From contig JAHWDD010000002.1 of the NCBI GenBank assembly GCA_023897205.1, positions 5,580,001 through 5,644,000 of the forward strand: DNA of 64,000 bases. Direction: 5' to 3'. Positions 37,166-47,905 of this stretch are shown here, in pieces. The translations under genes and the position numbers were made by a program. Origin of the DNA: Exophiala sp. HKRS030 (taxonomy: Eukaryota > Ascomycota > Eurotiomycetes > Chaetothyriales > Herpotrichiellaceae). The number at the start of each line of letters is the position of its first letter. Positions within the stretch are counted from its first letter, which is position 1. The notes beneath the pieces are model-generated. The model was not told the DNA's origin, ran no database searches, and worked only from the letters and a program-made list of their open reading frames with translations.

Positions 37166-38425
37166 AAGCTGATCTGAACGACCGATTACAGTTCCTAAGG
37201 GGATATATTTATTTGTTATCACACTTCCCATTCCCGACCTAGAGATTGAAGCACGACCTTATCCAATACCCCTAACCACGACGGCCGTTTTCAGCATGTG
37301 AGAAGGCAAGACTCCAAGCCAGTATTAGTTAGTATACACGCCGCCAGGAGCACCACCCCAAAACCAATCCCACGACGACGACGACGATGACGACGAAAAC
37401 AATCTTGACAACGATGTCCTCAAGAGCCCATGTCCATTTCCAGGTCTTTCACCCAACCCACCCCACCGCACCCTCTCCACGCTCCCTTCTATGTCCATCG
37501 CGAACGGGGTTTGCCACCAGCGAAGACCTAATAGGAGTACTTAGAAGCAGTAAAGAACAAGCGACGACCATCAAGTAGCGTGGGGGCGCGGCAGGAACTC
37601 GATTGCGGAAAAAAGGAAGAAACGGTCAAAAAAGCAAAAAATAAAAAAAATAAACATGTACTCAGATCGGGATTCATGTGCCAAAGTCATGGATATGCGG
37701 CAGCGGCGAGGAGATCCAAATTGAGATTTCTGAGTGTGAAAAACAAGTATTTGGGAGACGCGAATCCAATGTTGATAAAATCGTGAAAAGGGGGGGGGGA
37801 GGGATATGGGAAATAAATGACGATGACGATGATGAGCATGTTGACGGTATCGAGGTTTCATGGTCTGACGGGAATTTAAAATTGATCTCTCGATGTACCT
37901 TTAACGGACGAGATGGGGATTGGCAGCGGCCATAACGACTTGTATACAGACTTGAATGATGATGGGAAAATCAAGAAATGAGCGTTATGAGACCAGAGTT
38001 CAAAATGACGAGTAACACATGCGATATTGAGGTCCAAGGGCATTTCAGCGGTAAACGCGTTGAGAATAACTTGGTGCAGATGGTGCTCGTCGTAATTGAG
38101 AGGCCATTAAACCATTCTATCGTCCCCAAGTGTTGATAACAATTTCGTGCCAATGTCAAACCCTTGCACTCCTGGAACCGACCTTTTCCCAGACTGATGC
38201 TCCATCTGGAATCCGTCCTTCGCACCCTACGGAACAAATGTAGCAATGTTACGGCGACTAGTGATAACAACTGTGCAATCGGTACCTAATGCTTCCATCC
38301 TTCTTGATAGCTGTAGATAGGTGAATTGTTGGTAGCATGTGCCTGGGCTGTCTTTGATGATAAGAATGCACCTTTCTTCGGGAGTCCACGGGCATTTACT
38401 GATACGGGTGTCAGTTGAAACGTGT
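37166..38425. other. Convergent spacer, 3' flanks
   Basis: This lies between the unknown acidic gene (+) and YRA1 (-). It holds a poly-G run near 37791-37799 and A-rich tracts near 37630-37660. No coding frame is supported. Confidence 0.5.
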
Positions 38426-40446
38426 TCAAAAAATCAAGTCGATATCGCTCACTGAGATCTCATCCATAGCCTCATCTCCACCAGCGGGAGCTGGGGCACC
38501 GCCGTTTGTACTAGCTTGAGTGGTAGCAGCAGTGGCTGAAGGGTTATTACCTCCCCAATAATCTGTCATCTCAGCATCAAGTTCTTCGGCCGTCTTCTTC
38601 GGTCTGGCGTTACGACCACGCTTGGGCTTTGTGTCCTTGCCAGCAACTTTTCCTTTGGCTCCGTCTTTGACATTGGCTTTTTTCACATTGGTAGCTGACT
38701 TTGGTTGGGCCTTGGGGTTGGCACTGGTTCTGGTCAGTGGTTCCGACTTATTGGTGCCTTTAGGTTTTGCATACGCAACACGTTCGGCGAGGGGTTTGGC
38801 CGCAGCAGGTGGTGGCAAACTGCTGGCATCCACCACTACTTCAATCTATTTAAGGTCAGGTTCAAGGTCGTAGCTTGAATGGAGCCGAGTTCGTGCTTGC
38901 CTTCATAGGTTTCTTGTCTACCAGCATGCCGTTGAGCTCCTTGGCAGCTTTGGTGGCAGCATCTGGTTTGGCGAAGCTGATGTCTGCAATGCCACGGCTC
39001 TGGCCACTTTGATTGTACTGCAAGGAGACTCTTTTAACAGATCCTACGGACTTGTTGAAGTATTCCTGTTGGTGGCAAGGTGATCAGTAATCGATTGAAA
39101 ATAGGTAGCAATAGCAGGAACGCTCAGATCCGCATCATCGATGATCTGGGTAAGAAATTTATCGTTCGAAAGAGACAAGTCCAGGTATTGATCCAGTCGA
39201 AAGGGCGCCAGTGAGAGAGCGTGTATATACAGTATGCAGCAGCAGCAGCAGCAGGACAGTGGGAGTGGAGAAAGATTGGCCGATTGGCATTGCGCCCAGT
39301 CTTAAACCCAAAGTAAGACAAGTTGGGAAGACGACTCTTTAGACCAAAAGATGGTAAATAGGCTGAAAGGAGGAGTAAACATCTACCCTTGGCGGAGAGC
39401 TCGTTCAAAGAACGGAGTAGAAGTGAAGCATGAGCTGTGCCGGCAGCGGAACGATTGACGGTGTGATTTGCGTAGTTTGGCGATCGTGGAGAGGGGATTG
39501 TTCATGTCTTCCTGAAGTGCTTGTTTTGTTCTCTGGTCGCAGTGCCCCATGAGACGAAAGTGGGCGAGTCGTTGGTCGATGAAAAAGATCTCCGATACAG
39601 GTTCCGGGTCCAGTTCCGGGTCCAGATCCAGGCCAAGGTTTAGTTAGGGTTCGATTAAAGTCCAGTTTCGACGTAAGGTGCTGCGCTGCTGTGCGCTCTG
39701 TACAATGCAATATCTTCTCACTGACGCCACGATCGAGTAAATGTGGAGAGGATAGACAGCATTTCAGCATGTCAAAAATCACCCTCAAGGCAGATCTGCT
39801 TCAGAGCCTTACGCGGTGGCTAGCCGGAAGGATGAATATGGCAAGATCGTGTGCAATCTGGAACCTCTTGCAGCATTGCGCGAGATGAGCGTGCGATTTC
39901 TGCTTCGAGTATTCAGGTGCTTGCCTGGCTCGCCCAGCATTTTCAGCAAGGCGGCGAATATCCTGGGAATACGAATTCTCCTTTTGGATATGACTTCCCC
40001 AATACACAATATAATGTTTCTCACTCCAAGCCACCGGTCTTCATCTTCAAATTCGAGAGCGCCGGAAGGAGCTTAAACATAGTAGACGGCGACGGTAGGC
40101 GACAGGAATCCAAGGTTGAAAGCCTCTTCATCAACATACCTTGATCTGGCCTTCATTGACATCGTGGGGCTAGGAAAAATATTAGCTTTTCGAAGAACTA
40201 GTTTGAGAGCAGGAGTGTATAACATACCAAACCACTGACAACGATCTTGTAGGAACGCGACTGGGAAGTCTGACCGGTGATAGGTTTGATAGCTGATTTC
40301 GCAGGTCGGACGGCCTTCTTGACACCACCCACGGGAACAGCGACTGTAGCTTTTGGCTTTCCACCCTTGCGACGACGGGCTTCACGCTTCGCCTTATTAC
40401 TGGTATCAATTATGGATTGGAGAGATTGATCTAGCCTGCCAGACAT
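38426..40446 (-). CDS. YRA1: mRNA export adaptor Yra1/Aly (REF)
   Basis: Four exons, 40446-40228, 40169-40140, 39065-38901 and 38845-38426, give 277 residues with all phases consistent. The N-terminal box MSGRLDQSLQSIID is the UAP56/Sub2-binding motif. It is followed by an Arg/Lys-rich region, one RRM (RNP2 YKIVVSGLP, RNP1 QSRGIADISF) and a Lys/Ala-rich linker. A C-terminal Sub2-binding box (TAEELDAEMTDYWGG) closes the fold, and a Gly/Ala-rich tail ends DIDLIF. Yra1 loads onto mRNA with the TREX complex and recruits the exporter Mex67. Exon 2 is only 30 nt (PHDVNEGQIK). Intron 2 is 1,074 nt, against 50-100 nt elsewhere. Intron 3 (55 nt) has a GC donor (AAG|GCAAGC) and a TAG acceptor. The reading frame is free of shifts. 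Confidence 0.93.
39066..40139 (-). promoter_or_regulatory. 1,074-nt intron of YRA1, candidate autoregulatory intron
   Basis: Donor GTATGT at 40139 and acceptor CCAACAG at 39066 interrupt the RRM between NEGQIK and EYFNKSV in phase 0. In S. cerevisiae the 0.77-kb YRA1 intron, which controls Yra1 level by inefficient splicing, lies after codon 95, before EFFASQVGG, which is the aligned position from memory. The intron contains a (GCA)6 tract at 39236-39253 and a GGGTCCAGTTCC-type direct repeat near 39600-39630. No coding frame inside is convincing. Confidence 0.7.
39236..39254. repeat. (GCA)6 microsatellite in YRA1 intron 2
   Basis: Six perfect GCA triplets plus a terminal G. The tract lies about 170 nt upstream of the 3' splice site of the long intron. 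Confidence 0.9.
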
Positions 40447-41099
40447 CTTGAAAATGGGGATGGAATCGGTTCAAGATGATGAATGCGAAGGGAGAAGGAA
40501 AAAGCCAGCTGCTGGAAAAGCAGTCGATCGTAAAGAACCTTAGAAAAGATGGCGCGTAGTGGTGGCAGAGGAGGTAAGGTATTACTGTTGAAGAGGTTTG
40601 ACTGGAACTAAAGGTGGAATCGAAAGAGATGGTTTGTTTGGCGACAAAGAAGTAGGCCTCAATTGGAAGGCTGTTTGCAGGCCGGATGGATTAGATTCTG
40701 GCGGAAGAAAGAAGGAGATGGACGGCAGGTCGGTGGATGAATGAAATGGTGAATGGGAGAAGCGATGAGGTGGAACAAAGACGCGAGCGAACACTGGGGT
40801 GAAGAAAGGAGGAAGTCACTGGCAACAGCAGCAGAGCCTGTTTGGGAGTCACGTGCACTAGGCGGCGGAACTCGGATTAGGCACCAGATCCAGCCGCCAT
40901 CACAACATGAGGTAGTGTCACGTGCGGTCTAGACAAGCCACTGCCCAGTGACACAGTACTATCATGTGCGGTTCATTGTTCAAATTGACACATGCAACGC
41001 CGTCATATCTCATTCAGACTCAAGTAGCCACCGTTGTACCTCTTAATGGCGAAGGTTAGATCTCTAGAAATCCTTCACAAACGTCATGAGCAGAAACGC
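40447..41099. other. YRA1 promoter / VPS24 3' flank
   Basis: Purine-rich sense-strand leader upstream of YRA1. No coding frame is supported. Confidence 0.5.
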
Positions 41100-41840
41100 T
41101 CAGCTCTTAAGAGCCTCTAAGCGTCCTCTCATTTGCGCCAATTCAGCTTCTCTGTCTTCTGCCTCTTCCTCTTCCTCGTCCACGGGCAGATCTGGTATCT
41201 TCTGTTCTGCAGCTCCCAGTCTTCCCTTGAGCACTTCTCCCAATACCTTGTCCACCTCGGTTTCGACTTCCTCGTCCTCGCCCTCCAGTAATTGATCATC
41301 TGGTAGAGCATCACCCACCATTTCTTCAATGATACCGGCCTTCATCAACTCCTGGCTAAGCTCTTGCATGGTTCCTGTCAATTCCGGTAGTTTGACAAGT
41401 GTGTTGACGTCCTTCATAATGCCCGTACTGACTTTGAGACTGCCCTCAATTTTGCGCACCGAGAATGCCTCATTGACTTGCATTTGTACGCTCTGCAGCT
41501 GTGCTTTGGATGTGTGTAATCTTCCCGCCTGTTTCCTGACTTTAAGCAATTCTCGTGCAAATATACGTGTCTCGTCTGCGGCTTGTTTGGCTTGCGATGG
41601 GTTCCTTTGCGCTCGTTTTGAGGCGTTGATGATGAGCGACCGGGTTTTCTGCTCAGTGATCTTGAGGTTCTGAATGTCGCGGTCCAAGCCTCGAACGTTC
41701 TTCCGGATAATTGCATCGCATTTCCGTTTCTATCGTAAATCGTCACGTTAGTGGGCGATCGTGTTGCGCATGGATCGATCTCGCTGCCATACCTGCTCCT
41801 TTGGGTCTGGTTTGAAGAAGACCGCCTTGAACGACTGCAT
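41100..41840 (-). CDS. VPS24: ESCRT-III subunit Vps24/CHMP3
   Basis: Exons 41840-41793 and 41729-41100 with a 63-nt intron encode 225 residues, the standard length. The N-terminus MQSFKAVFFKPDPKEQ is followed by KRKCDAIIRKNVRGLDRDIQ, the basic first helix pair of the Snf7 fold. Long helices (QLQSVQMQVNEAFSVRKIEG) come next, then an acidic linker (DLPVDEEEEEAEDRE) and a C-terminal MIM-type helix (ELAQMRGRLEALKS) that binds Vps4. Vps24 co-polymerises with Vps2 on Snf7 filaments to drive endosomal membrane scission. The start is fixed by the conserved first exon. The gene is intact. Confidence 0.95.
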
Positions 41841-43328
41841 CTTGAGGACGCCCGAAACGGATCCACCGATGGGGATTCTGATTATGTAGGTTCGTGAGCG
41901 ATAAGCGTAGCGTGAGTACTATGTGTCAGATCGCCAGTTGTTGTTAGAACTGCGAGGCGAGATGGAAGGCTTCAGCAATAGCGACACCTCGAGCGCGCTA
42001 CTAGGCCATAACCAAAGGACCGAAGTGGATAATTATTGCCCCGCCAAGGAGTCAACAGCATCTCACCACAACATGTCAGACAGAAGTGAGATATGCAAGA
42101 AGTGTGAAGTCTCGGAATTTAAATGCTCGATGGATGCATAGGTACCATGAATTTGGCTGAGAAGTCATGTACTCTGGGAGACTACGACGTATAAGGTTTA
42201 TGGAGCCTTGGTGTCACGGCCAGACTCTTACGTAGTACGTAGGGAGTAGTACGGAGTAGAGTGACTATGAGGGGTTGCTTAGGTAGTCGGGACTATACAA
42301 CGACTCACATCATGCCTGGGAAGTCCTCTGGGCCATACGAAATGCGTGCACCATGGGTCACCACTTCGTCGATTGCTTGGGTCCGAGCCTATGTACTTAG
42401 CTAGCATCATTTGAAGGACGCGATGGCTACGAGATATTGTGGACAGATCATAAGTTGTACCTCACATTTTATGGTGGGGGTTGATGGCTAGACTGTTAGC
42501 GACTAAGCCCTTAGCCTACCCATGGGCGTGCCCTTCGTGCCTGACACGCCAGGATAGGCACACGTTTCATCCATTTTCGCCTTTTAGAGCTGGCCGACGG
42601 GCGGATCATCCCAGAAGAGGGATACCCCAAATGCCTGCCTATTGCCAGATGGCACCTGGAGGGAGTAATCAAGAGGCTTAAATTTAGGTCATGTTCACCT
42701 AGTAGTAATGATCAAAAAGTGGCTGAAGGCGGTTTGGTGGTGGATGGAAATGGGACTAAAGAAGGTACCTGAAGTACCTGGTACTTCCATGTCTATAAAG
42801 AAGCAGACATCCAAGGTAGTTGGTCACGCATTTTAGTATGCAAAGGTACCTAGGCAGATTCTGTAGCATGTTCCAGATAGGTGCCAGGTGGGCTAAACTA
42901 ACTAGTACTTGGCCGGCCATTGGTTGTGGAATCACCTTGCACTGTTTCGATGTCATTCGTCGCCATTCGAGCAGCCTCGTCGAAGACGATCACTAGTTTA
43001 CTAAAATCCCCAAACTTGCACATCTTCACACACAATCCCCAATCCCCAATTCACAATCACAATCACAACCCTCAATCAAGATACAATCTGATTCCTCGAT
43101 TGACAACCTGAAATCTCATCCGCAAACTTCGAGTCTGATCAATTTGAGCTCTTACCTGACTAGTTTTCTCCGCCTTCATATACTTCCTAACCCCACAGTC
43201 TCGGTCCAGTCTCATCTTTGCGGCTGCCTTCTCGACTGTCCACCGACTCTGCCTCTCTTCACCCAATCTTATCCTTTCACTCACGAGTGATCACACCTCT
43301 GGCGCATCACAGCAACCACTCCCAAAAG
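41841..43328. other. Divergent promoter region VPS24 / p23
   Basis: This 1.49-kb head-to-head spacer has repeated TAGTAC/GGTACC-like words (42230-42260, 42765-42850) and one TACGGAGTA at 42250-42258. The 300 nt before p23 are C/A-rich with AATCCCC and CACAATC repeats, typical of a fungal leader. No coding frame is supported. Confidence 0.5.
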
Positions 43329-44129
43329 ATGTCTACACAAGTTACTCCAGAAGGTATGCTGAGCAGGATGGTTCATTTTGTCCCCGCCATCCATTTACAA
43401 TCAACTCTCCTCTCTTTGCGCTCATGTCTGACGTCCTTGGTAAACAGTTCTTTGGGCTCAACGCTCCTCATCGACGGATCCCGAGAAGAATTACATCTAC
43501 CTGACCATTTCAGTTCCCGATGTCCCCGCCAAATCACTCAAACTCGACCTTACATCCACTGGTCTCACCTTCACCGGAACCTCAGACAGCAAGAAGACCA
43601 CCTACCACCTCGATATCAAATTTTACGAAGAGATCGATGTCGAGAACTCAAAGACCCACCATACCCCAGCAAACATTCAGTTTGTCCTGCGCAAGAAGGA
43701 ACTCAAGGAAGAGTACTGGCCTCGTCTCCTCAAGGACAAGGCCAAGGTACACTTCCTGAGAACGGACTTTGACAAGGTAAGTAGTCATTCTCCCTCCAAA
43801 CAGTCATCTTTCTGACATGACTATGACAGTGGGTCGATGAAGACGAACAGAACGAGGCTCCTGAAGATGACTACATGAACCAATTCGGAGGCGGTCTCGG
43901 CGAAGATGGCGGATTTGGAGGCATCGATTTCTCAAAACTCAGTGCCGGAGATGGCGCCGGAATGCCAGGCTTGGAAGGCTTAGGTGGTGCAGGCGCGGGC
44001 GCGGGCGCGGAAGATGCAGATGAAGATGACGGTTCAGATGAGGACGATGAACTTCCAGATCTCGAAGACGATGACAAAGATGATGCCGCCGAAACCACGG
44101 CTGCTGGTAAGGGCAAAGCCAAGGCGTAA
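43329..44129 (+). CDS. SBA1: Hsp90 co-chaperone p23/Sba1
   Basis: Exons 43329-43353, 43448-43776 and 43830-44129 with introns of 94 and 53 nt encode 217 residues. The first exon codes only MSTQVTPE plus one base. Exon 2 gives VLWAQRSS, DPEKNYIYLTISVPDVPAK (the CS-domain signature) and the p23 landmark EEYWPRLLKDKAKVHFLRTD. Exon 3 starts WVDEDEQ and is Gly-rich, then strongly acidic (DADEDDGSDEDDELPDLED), ending in AGKGKAKA. p23 binds the ATP-closed Hsp90 dimer and slows hydrolysis. The acidic Gly-rich tail supplies its own chaperone activity in relatives. The gene is intact, and its phases confirm each junction. Confidence 0.95.
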
Positions 44130-45121
44130 AGCCTCGCGACAAAATGTGTGGAGGTCAAGAGGACTGTGCAAAAGACTATGTCTCACCCATTCCTGTCTCA
44201 AACCATGCCACCAGACCTCAGAGGAAAGGGCACACGTGGCGGCCCAATGAGAACCATATCACGACCAACCCACAGAACTCGCTCTCGATATCTCTTCACT
44301 GATACCATCCGATACAATACAATACAATTGTCACTTCATACCCCAGTACCTTTTCCCTTTCAATTGCGCAACACCTGTCTGTGCCTAAGAGCTATCTGAG
44401 AACACCAGACCATGATAAGAGATCCGAAACGCGATAATGAGTAAGGACGCACCCCTTGGACGATTATGGGAAAGGTCGGTTGCTGGTCATGGCGTTGTAC
44501 TGAATCAAGACTTTGACAAGACTCTTCCACTTGGACATGATTTCATTAAGCCAGTGGCCACTCTGGTATGCCTACATACCTTAGTTACCAGTAGCAACCC
44601 CGTACAATAAAACCATAATGTCACCAACTTTATAACCGACCACAATGCCAAGTTCTGTGGCCTGCAGCTCTTTTGGCAAGGCTAAACTACGTCCCTAAGC
44701 ACCTAACCTCTGAGATACCAGACCACACAAGGCGGTCAATCGAAGCAACTGGAGCTTCTCCGCCCTATGTGATCAGCACAAACATTGCCCTCTAACTCTC
44801 AGTCTGAACATCTACATGCAGTATACGTGTCAACCAAACACAATCAACCCAATCACAGACTTAACCCCCAAGGGCCGCAAACGAAATCAACCCTCCCGCC
44901 TGGAGTCTCAATCTCAATACAACACAATACCCTGCACGGTGACCGCCGACGAGGGGAAAGCAGAAAGAGCACATTCTCCAGCGTCCACGCACCCAACCAC
45001 ATTGGTTACTCGGTACCTCCGGCCCGATAGACGGTCGCTCGACGATAGGCACACCAGGACCTAGACGGTAGGCAGGCGCCATGGCAGAGCAGAGGGGGGT
45101 TGGCAACCAGTACGACGGTGC

Positions 45122-45139
45122 TAGGTAGGTAGGTAGGTA
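45122..45139. repeat. TAGG tetranucleotide microsatellite
   Basis: Four TAGG units followed by TA, in the convergent spacer. Confidence 0.9.
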
Positions 45140-45642
45140 ATACATTTCGTGAAGAACAAGGAACGTTTCTGCCATAGTAGTTCCTACTACTGCTACTATT
45201 AGTACCACTGCTGCTGCTTAGCACCTACTGACACCCCCGTGTCCCATGCATCGTGCTGACTCACGCGGATGTCGACTTATTTGTCTTGGGAGGGGGTCGC
45301 AGATGCTTTGGTGCTGACTACCCTGTCTAACAGACTAATGACCTAGCTAGTTAGTAGTTGGATTCTTTGGCGTGCTAGTTCCTACTGGACTGGGATGGCA
45401 TTTGGCGTGTCTTGAACTACAAGGTATATTCATATCGAGGAAGACCGGAAGCAGTATTTGGTGGTGATAGTGCCATAGAGGCGCGGTAGTTGGTATTTTG
45501 GCGTGGATTTGTACATATAGTTCGGTTCGAGGCACTGGTTGAATTATAACTGGCCAAATGTCGAAGGGGCCCTCAGGGGAATCCTGTAGGCTCGGGGAGA
45601 CTGTATCACAAAAAGTCAAAGTATAGTTGAGAAGGCGTTGTG

Positions 45643-45684
45643 CCCCCTCGGTCGATAGAGATAAAAGGCTGTCCCCCTCGGTCG
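45643..45684. repeat. Tandem duplication with 30-nt period
   Basis: The 12-mer CCCCCTCGGTCG occurs at 45643-45654 and again at 45673-45684. The sequence between and after the copies is also similar (AGATAAAAGGCTGT), so this looks like a diverged tandem duplication. Confidence 0.7.
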
Positions 45685-45849
45685 TATAACAGTGTCATCT
45701 TTGAGCTGTTGAGATATGCACGTGGGGAAGGTGTTAGTGATTCAACTACTGCTCTAGTTAGAGCACTCATTTGGTGTTTTGGTACTGGAATTGTTTTCTT
45801 ATTGTACAGCTTTTGATTCACACAAAGGTCATGCCGACCTGAACAAGCT

Positions 45850-47337
45850 TCACTTTCCTCTCCTCCTCTGTTCCCACGCGCTCATCCCTTGTTCTGTCTG
45901 TCGCTCTTGGCTAGCTTCTATGGCTTTCATGCCACGGTCGTATTCATCACTTCCACTTGTTCTTCTCTCTCTCTCCAACATATCATCAAATTCTTTCTGT
46001 GCCTGTTCTCGTGCGTAAGATTTGTCCGCGTCAGATTTGGAGAAAGAGAAATTCTCATTGGCACTTGACATAGCACTGCCGTAGCGATCTTCCCGTGATG
46101 GACTTCGATTCCAGCCTCGCGATGTTGCGGGATCTGCCGCCTGATCTGTATTAGCTGGACCTCTTCTCTGATTTCGCACGCGATCCCAAGCACTGCCTCC
46201 CTGTTGTAATCCTCTATCCGATGATGTGGACATATATGGTTCATTTCCTGCGGTCGGCGACGCATCATCGTCGAAAAAGATATCCTTGCTAGTGGAAGAT
46301 GAAGTTGTGTCAGAGGTCCGGTATGCAGAATTTGTGCCACTGTTATTCCGGTTCCATTGATTCTCACTATCCTGTCCTTCAGAAGACCAATTGCTCTCCG
46401 CGTTGCTAGTGCGGTAGTAATCGTTGATAGACTGGGAGTCGGAAGGTGGTTCCTGAGTAGAATCTTCGCTATAGTCGTGCTGTGAGTATGTATCCTGATT
46501 TCTTTCTTGATTTTGATCAGAGCTTTCGTGGTTGGGAAGTGTTTGGCTCCCTGGATTTCTCGACTTATTCGCCGCACTTTTCCTATTGGAAGCGATGCGA
46601 TCCAGCGACCCTTTCAAATTGCCGATGAGATCTACAGTCCGACGATCTCGGTATATCCCTGCCATCATTGACACATCGCCCATGGAGGCGAAGAGGGGAG
46701 CGCTAACGAATAGACAGAGAACGGCCCAAACGTTGGCGCGAGTCACCTGCCACAGAGCCCGTGCGTATGAACCGTTAACGATTGAGAAGTTTCGAGAAGG
46801 GAAATGATTATAGCCTTCAAGGGGTTGAGGTGAACGGAAGGGGAACTTCATCTTCTCCCTCGTACGCCAGGCGATGGTACCTCCAGCCAAACACCCAATG
46901 ATGTTTCCGGAGATATTGTATAGCTGACGTTTTGAAGAGTGATAGGTGACAGCTTCTGCTTCATTCTGTGTAAGGCGTCTGCCTGTAACGTTCTCTATCC
47001 CGCGTAAGGTATCAATGGCGTGTATTCCGGCTACTTGAGCTCTTTGTGGACCTCCGTATAGAATCCATTGACTGAAGCCTCCTAAAGGGAGGTTACCAAA
47101 GTTGAGTCTATGTGATCGAATGCTGCCGTCAAGTTCGTAAGCCAGGCTTAGATCTTGGTCTTGCACATCGACATGATACGACGACCTGATTTTCATCACC
47201 TCCTGCAGAGTGGACTCAGATTGTTCTCTGGATTGGCTAGGATGACTTGACTGGACAGGAGGATTGGGCTGAATGGGTCGGGCTCCAGGGCCCATCGACG
47301 GAGGCAAAGAGGAAGAGGGAACGTCTTGGATTGCCAT
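45850..47337 (-). CDS. Conserved-looking fungal membrane protein, function unknown
   Basis: One exon, 495 residues, start MAIQDVPSSSLPP. The first 240 residues look folded: DVQDQDLSLAYELDGSIRSH, LPLGGFSQWILYGGPQRAQV, the hydrophobic stretch ISGNIIGCLAGGTIAW followed by basic TREKMKFPF, and a second helix NVWAVLCLFVSAPLFASMGD. The rest is Ser/Asn/Gln/Asp-rich and probably disordered, with a short charged helix near the end (QAQKEFDDMLERERR). Two membrane passes with basic flanks suggest an organelle or ER membrane protein, but I do not recognise a named family. The reading frame is intact. It is divergent from TMA46. Confidence 0.8.
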   Translation of the reverse strand: MAIQDVPSSSLPPSMGPGARPIQPNPPVQSSHPSQSREQSESTLQEVMKIRSSYHVDVQDQDLSLAYELDGSIRSHRLNFGNLPLGGFSQWILYGGPQRAQVAGIHAIDTLRGIENVTGRRLTQNEAEAVTYHSSKRQLYNISGNIIGCLAGGTIAWRTREKMKFPFRSPQPLEGYNHFPSRNFSIVNGSYARALWQVTRANVWAVLCLFVSAPLFASMGDVSMMAGIYRDRRTVDLIGNLKGSLDRIASNRKSAANKSRNPGSQTLPNHESSDQNQERNQDTYSQHDYSEDSTQEPPSDSQSINDYYRTSNAESNWSSEGQDSENQWNRNNSGTNSAYRTSDTTSSSTSKDIFFDDDASPTAGNEPYMSTSSDRGLQQGGSAWDRVRNQRRGPANTDQAADPATSRGWNRSPSREDRYGSAMSSANENFSFSKSDADKSYAREQAQKEFDDMLERERRTSGSDEYDRGMKAIEASQERQTEQGMSAWEQRRRGK

Positions 47338-47905
47338 GGCGAAGTAATCGAAGGACGGTGTAGAAGGAGTTCGGTTGTCGTGGTGTGGTTCTTATGACTC
47401 GAGCGTCATGTATGTTGAAGCTTCGCAGCAATCCGGCGTGAAGCAGATTGGTGGAAAGGTGAATGAACCTACCGAGAGAGCAGACAGCTTCTTCTCACGA
47501 GACTAATCGCTGTTATAGTTGTGGGGTGTGTTGAAGCAGTGCAGGTTGTCGTAGTTAGTTCAATGGTTGAAGATGAAGCAGGAACTCTGACGTCTGTACT
47601 GCTTCCCCACATTCTCAGATTTCGTCAAGGCTGGGCCCAGGTTAAAATCGCCTGAGGGCCTTGTCAACCCGCATCTGCCTTTTCAACACAAACTCGACTC
47701 TGGGGCAAAAGTTTCTGGACTCTTGTCGACCACCTTCCATAGTCTACAGTTGCCTGATCCTTGCTGCTATTACAAACCAGATACATCGTCTACAAGTCGC
47801 CACCTGAAATACTTTCTTTCTCCTCCTTCGCATAAGTCTCGACTACGTCTTTTGCCATATTTAGCCCCACCAACACCTAGCCACCGACTCATCGGACAAT
47901 TCACA
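47338..47905. other. Divergent promoter region
   Basis: This 568-nt head-to-head spacer serves TMA46 and the unknown membrane protein gene. The frame upstream of the TMA46 ATG stays open for about 60 codons but has leader-like C/T-rich composition. Confidence 0.5.

Larger units (their letters stand above)
44130..45849. other. 1.7-kb convergent spacer
   Basis: This lies between p23 (+) and an unknown gene (-). It contains a TAGG tetranucleotide run (45122-45139) and a 30-nt-period duplication (45643-45684). No coding frame with support is present. Confidence 0.5.

Noticed and set aside
39405..39788. Nested gene inside the long YRA1 intron (127-codon frame)
   Set aside because: Low-complexity Pro/Gly/Thr content, an alternative start only, and no conserved-looking core; it is probably chance.
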